DNA of 64,000 nucleotides, taken from positions 517,476,852 to 517,540,851 of the forward strand of contig NC_053390.1 of the NCBI RefSeq assembly GCF_905171765.1. The letters run 5' to 3'. This document shows positions 63,914 through 64,000 of the stretch, piece by piece. The number at the start of each line of letters is the position of its first letter. Positions within the stretch are counted from its first letter, which is position 1. Origin of the DNA: Bufo bufo. Taxonomy: Eukaryota > Chordata > Amphibia > Anura > Bufonidae. Under the pieces are notes generated by a model. That model was not told the DNA's origin, made no database searches, and saw nothing but the letters and a program-made list of their open reading frames with translations. Made by a program: the position numbers and the translations under genes.

Positions 63914-64000
63914 ATTCCACAGCGCATCCCATTTGGAGATCCGCCTCCCATCAATGTGATCGCTCCTGTTGGGTTTTCTGGTCTTCTGGCTGAAGTCCGT
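63914..64000. other. Possible partial exon (strand uncertain) at the window edge
   Basis: On the - strand an open 29-codon frame (ending RRISKWDALWN) runs to 63914, where a perfect donor GTAAGT follows. On the + strand an acceptor-like TACTTACATTCCACAG ends at 63922 and an open frame (RIPFGDPPPINVIAPVGFSG) follows. Both are open to the window edge and neither matches a family I know. It could equally be repeat DNA. Confidence 0.25.

Overview
The window looks like nuclear DNA of a vertebrate, most likely an anuran amphibian (frog or toad). That is an inference. It rests on one SH2-domain gene split into small exons by introns of up to 11 kb, and on intervening DNA packed with Tc1/mariner copies, TTAA-flanked fold-back MITEs, hAT MITEs, a Penelope-like element (PLE) and a DIRS/Ngaro-type retroelement. 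No bacterial-style gene organisation, CRISPR array, rRNA or tRNA was seen. Most long open reading frames are translations of palindromes, minisatellites or dead transposons.

The only host gene I can support is the 3' half of an SH2D4-family adaptor (probably sh2d4a, less likely sh2d4b) on the + strand. Five exons join in phase: 18537-18672, 22287-22491, 31014-31153, 36030-36250 and 47737-47829 (stop TGA at 47827-47829). They encode a charged helical segment, a basic stretch with a proline-rich motif, and a complete SH2 domain with its FLLR arginine. The first coding exons were not found and should lie upstream of the window or be hidden in it.

Layout. 1-18.5 kb: repeats, including a 5.16-kb TTAA-flanked element (11051-16208) made of alternating inverted units plus a tandem array, a hAT transposase remnant and a 96-bp minisatellite. 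18.5-47.8 kb: the gene, with introns carrying Tc1 copies (19646-21283, 24398-25960, 32091-35800, 40960-47135), many palindromic MITEs, a solo LTR (40153-40679) and a PLE (41048-45906) with near-identical 1.1-kb inverted arms. 47.8-64 kb: downstream DNA with a second PLE-like fragment, a Tc1 split by a hAT MITE (55111-58506), and a DIRS/Ngaro-like element with a conserved tyrosine recombinase but a deleted reverse transcriptase.

Insertions are nested, so relative ages can be read: Tc1 in a TTAA MITE, PLE in a Tc1, hAT MITE in a Tc1, two fold-backs in a Tc1, and a retroelement in a MITE. Several PLE-related pieces carry a hammerhead-ribozyme-like signature (CTGANGA, a short hairpin, then GAAACGCGT). 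The features of most interest are these ribozyme-like motifs, the PLE's inverted architecture inside a gene intron, and the multi-level palindromes.
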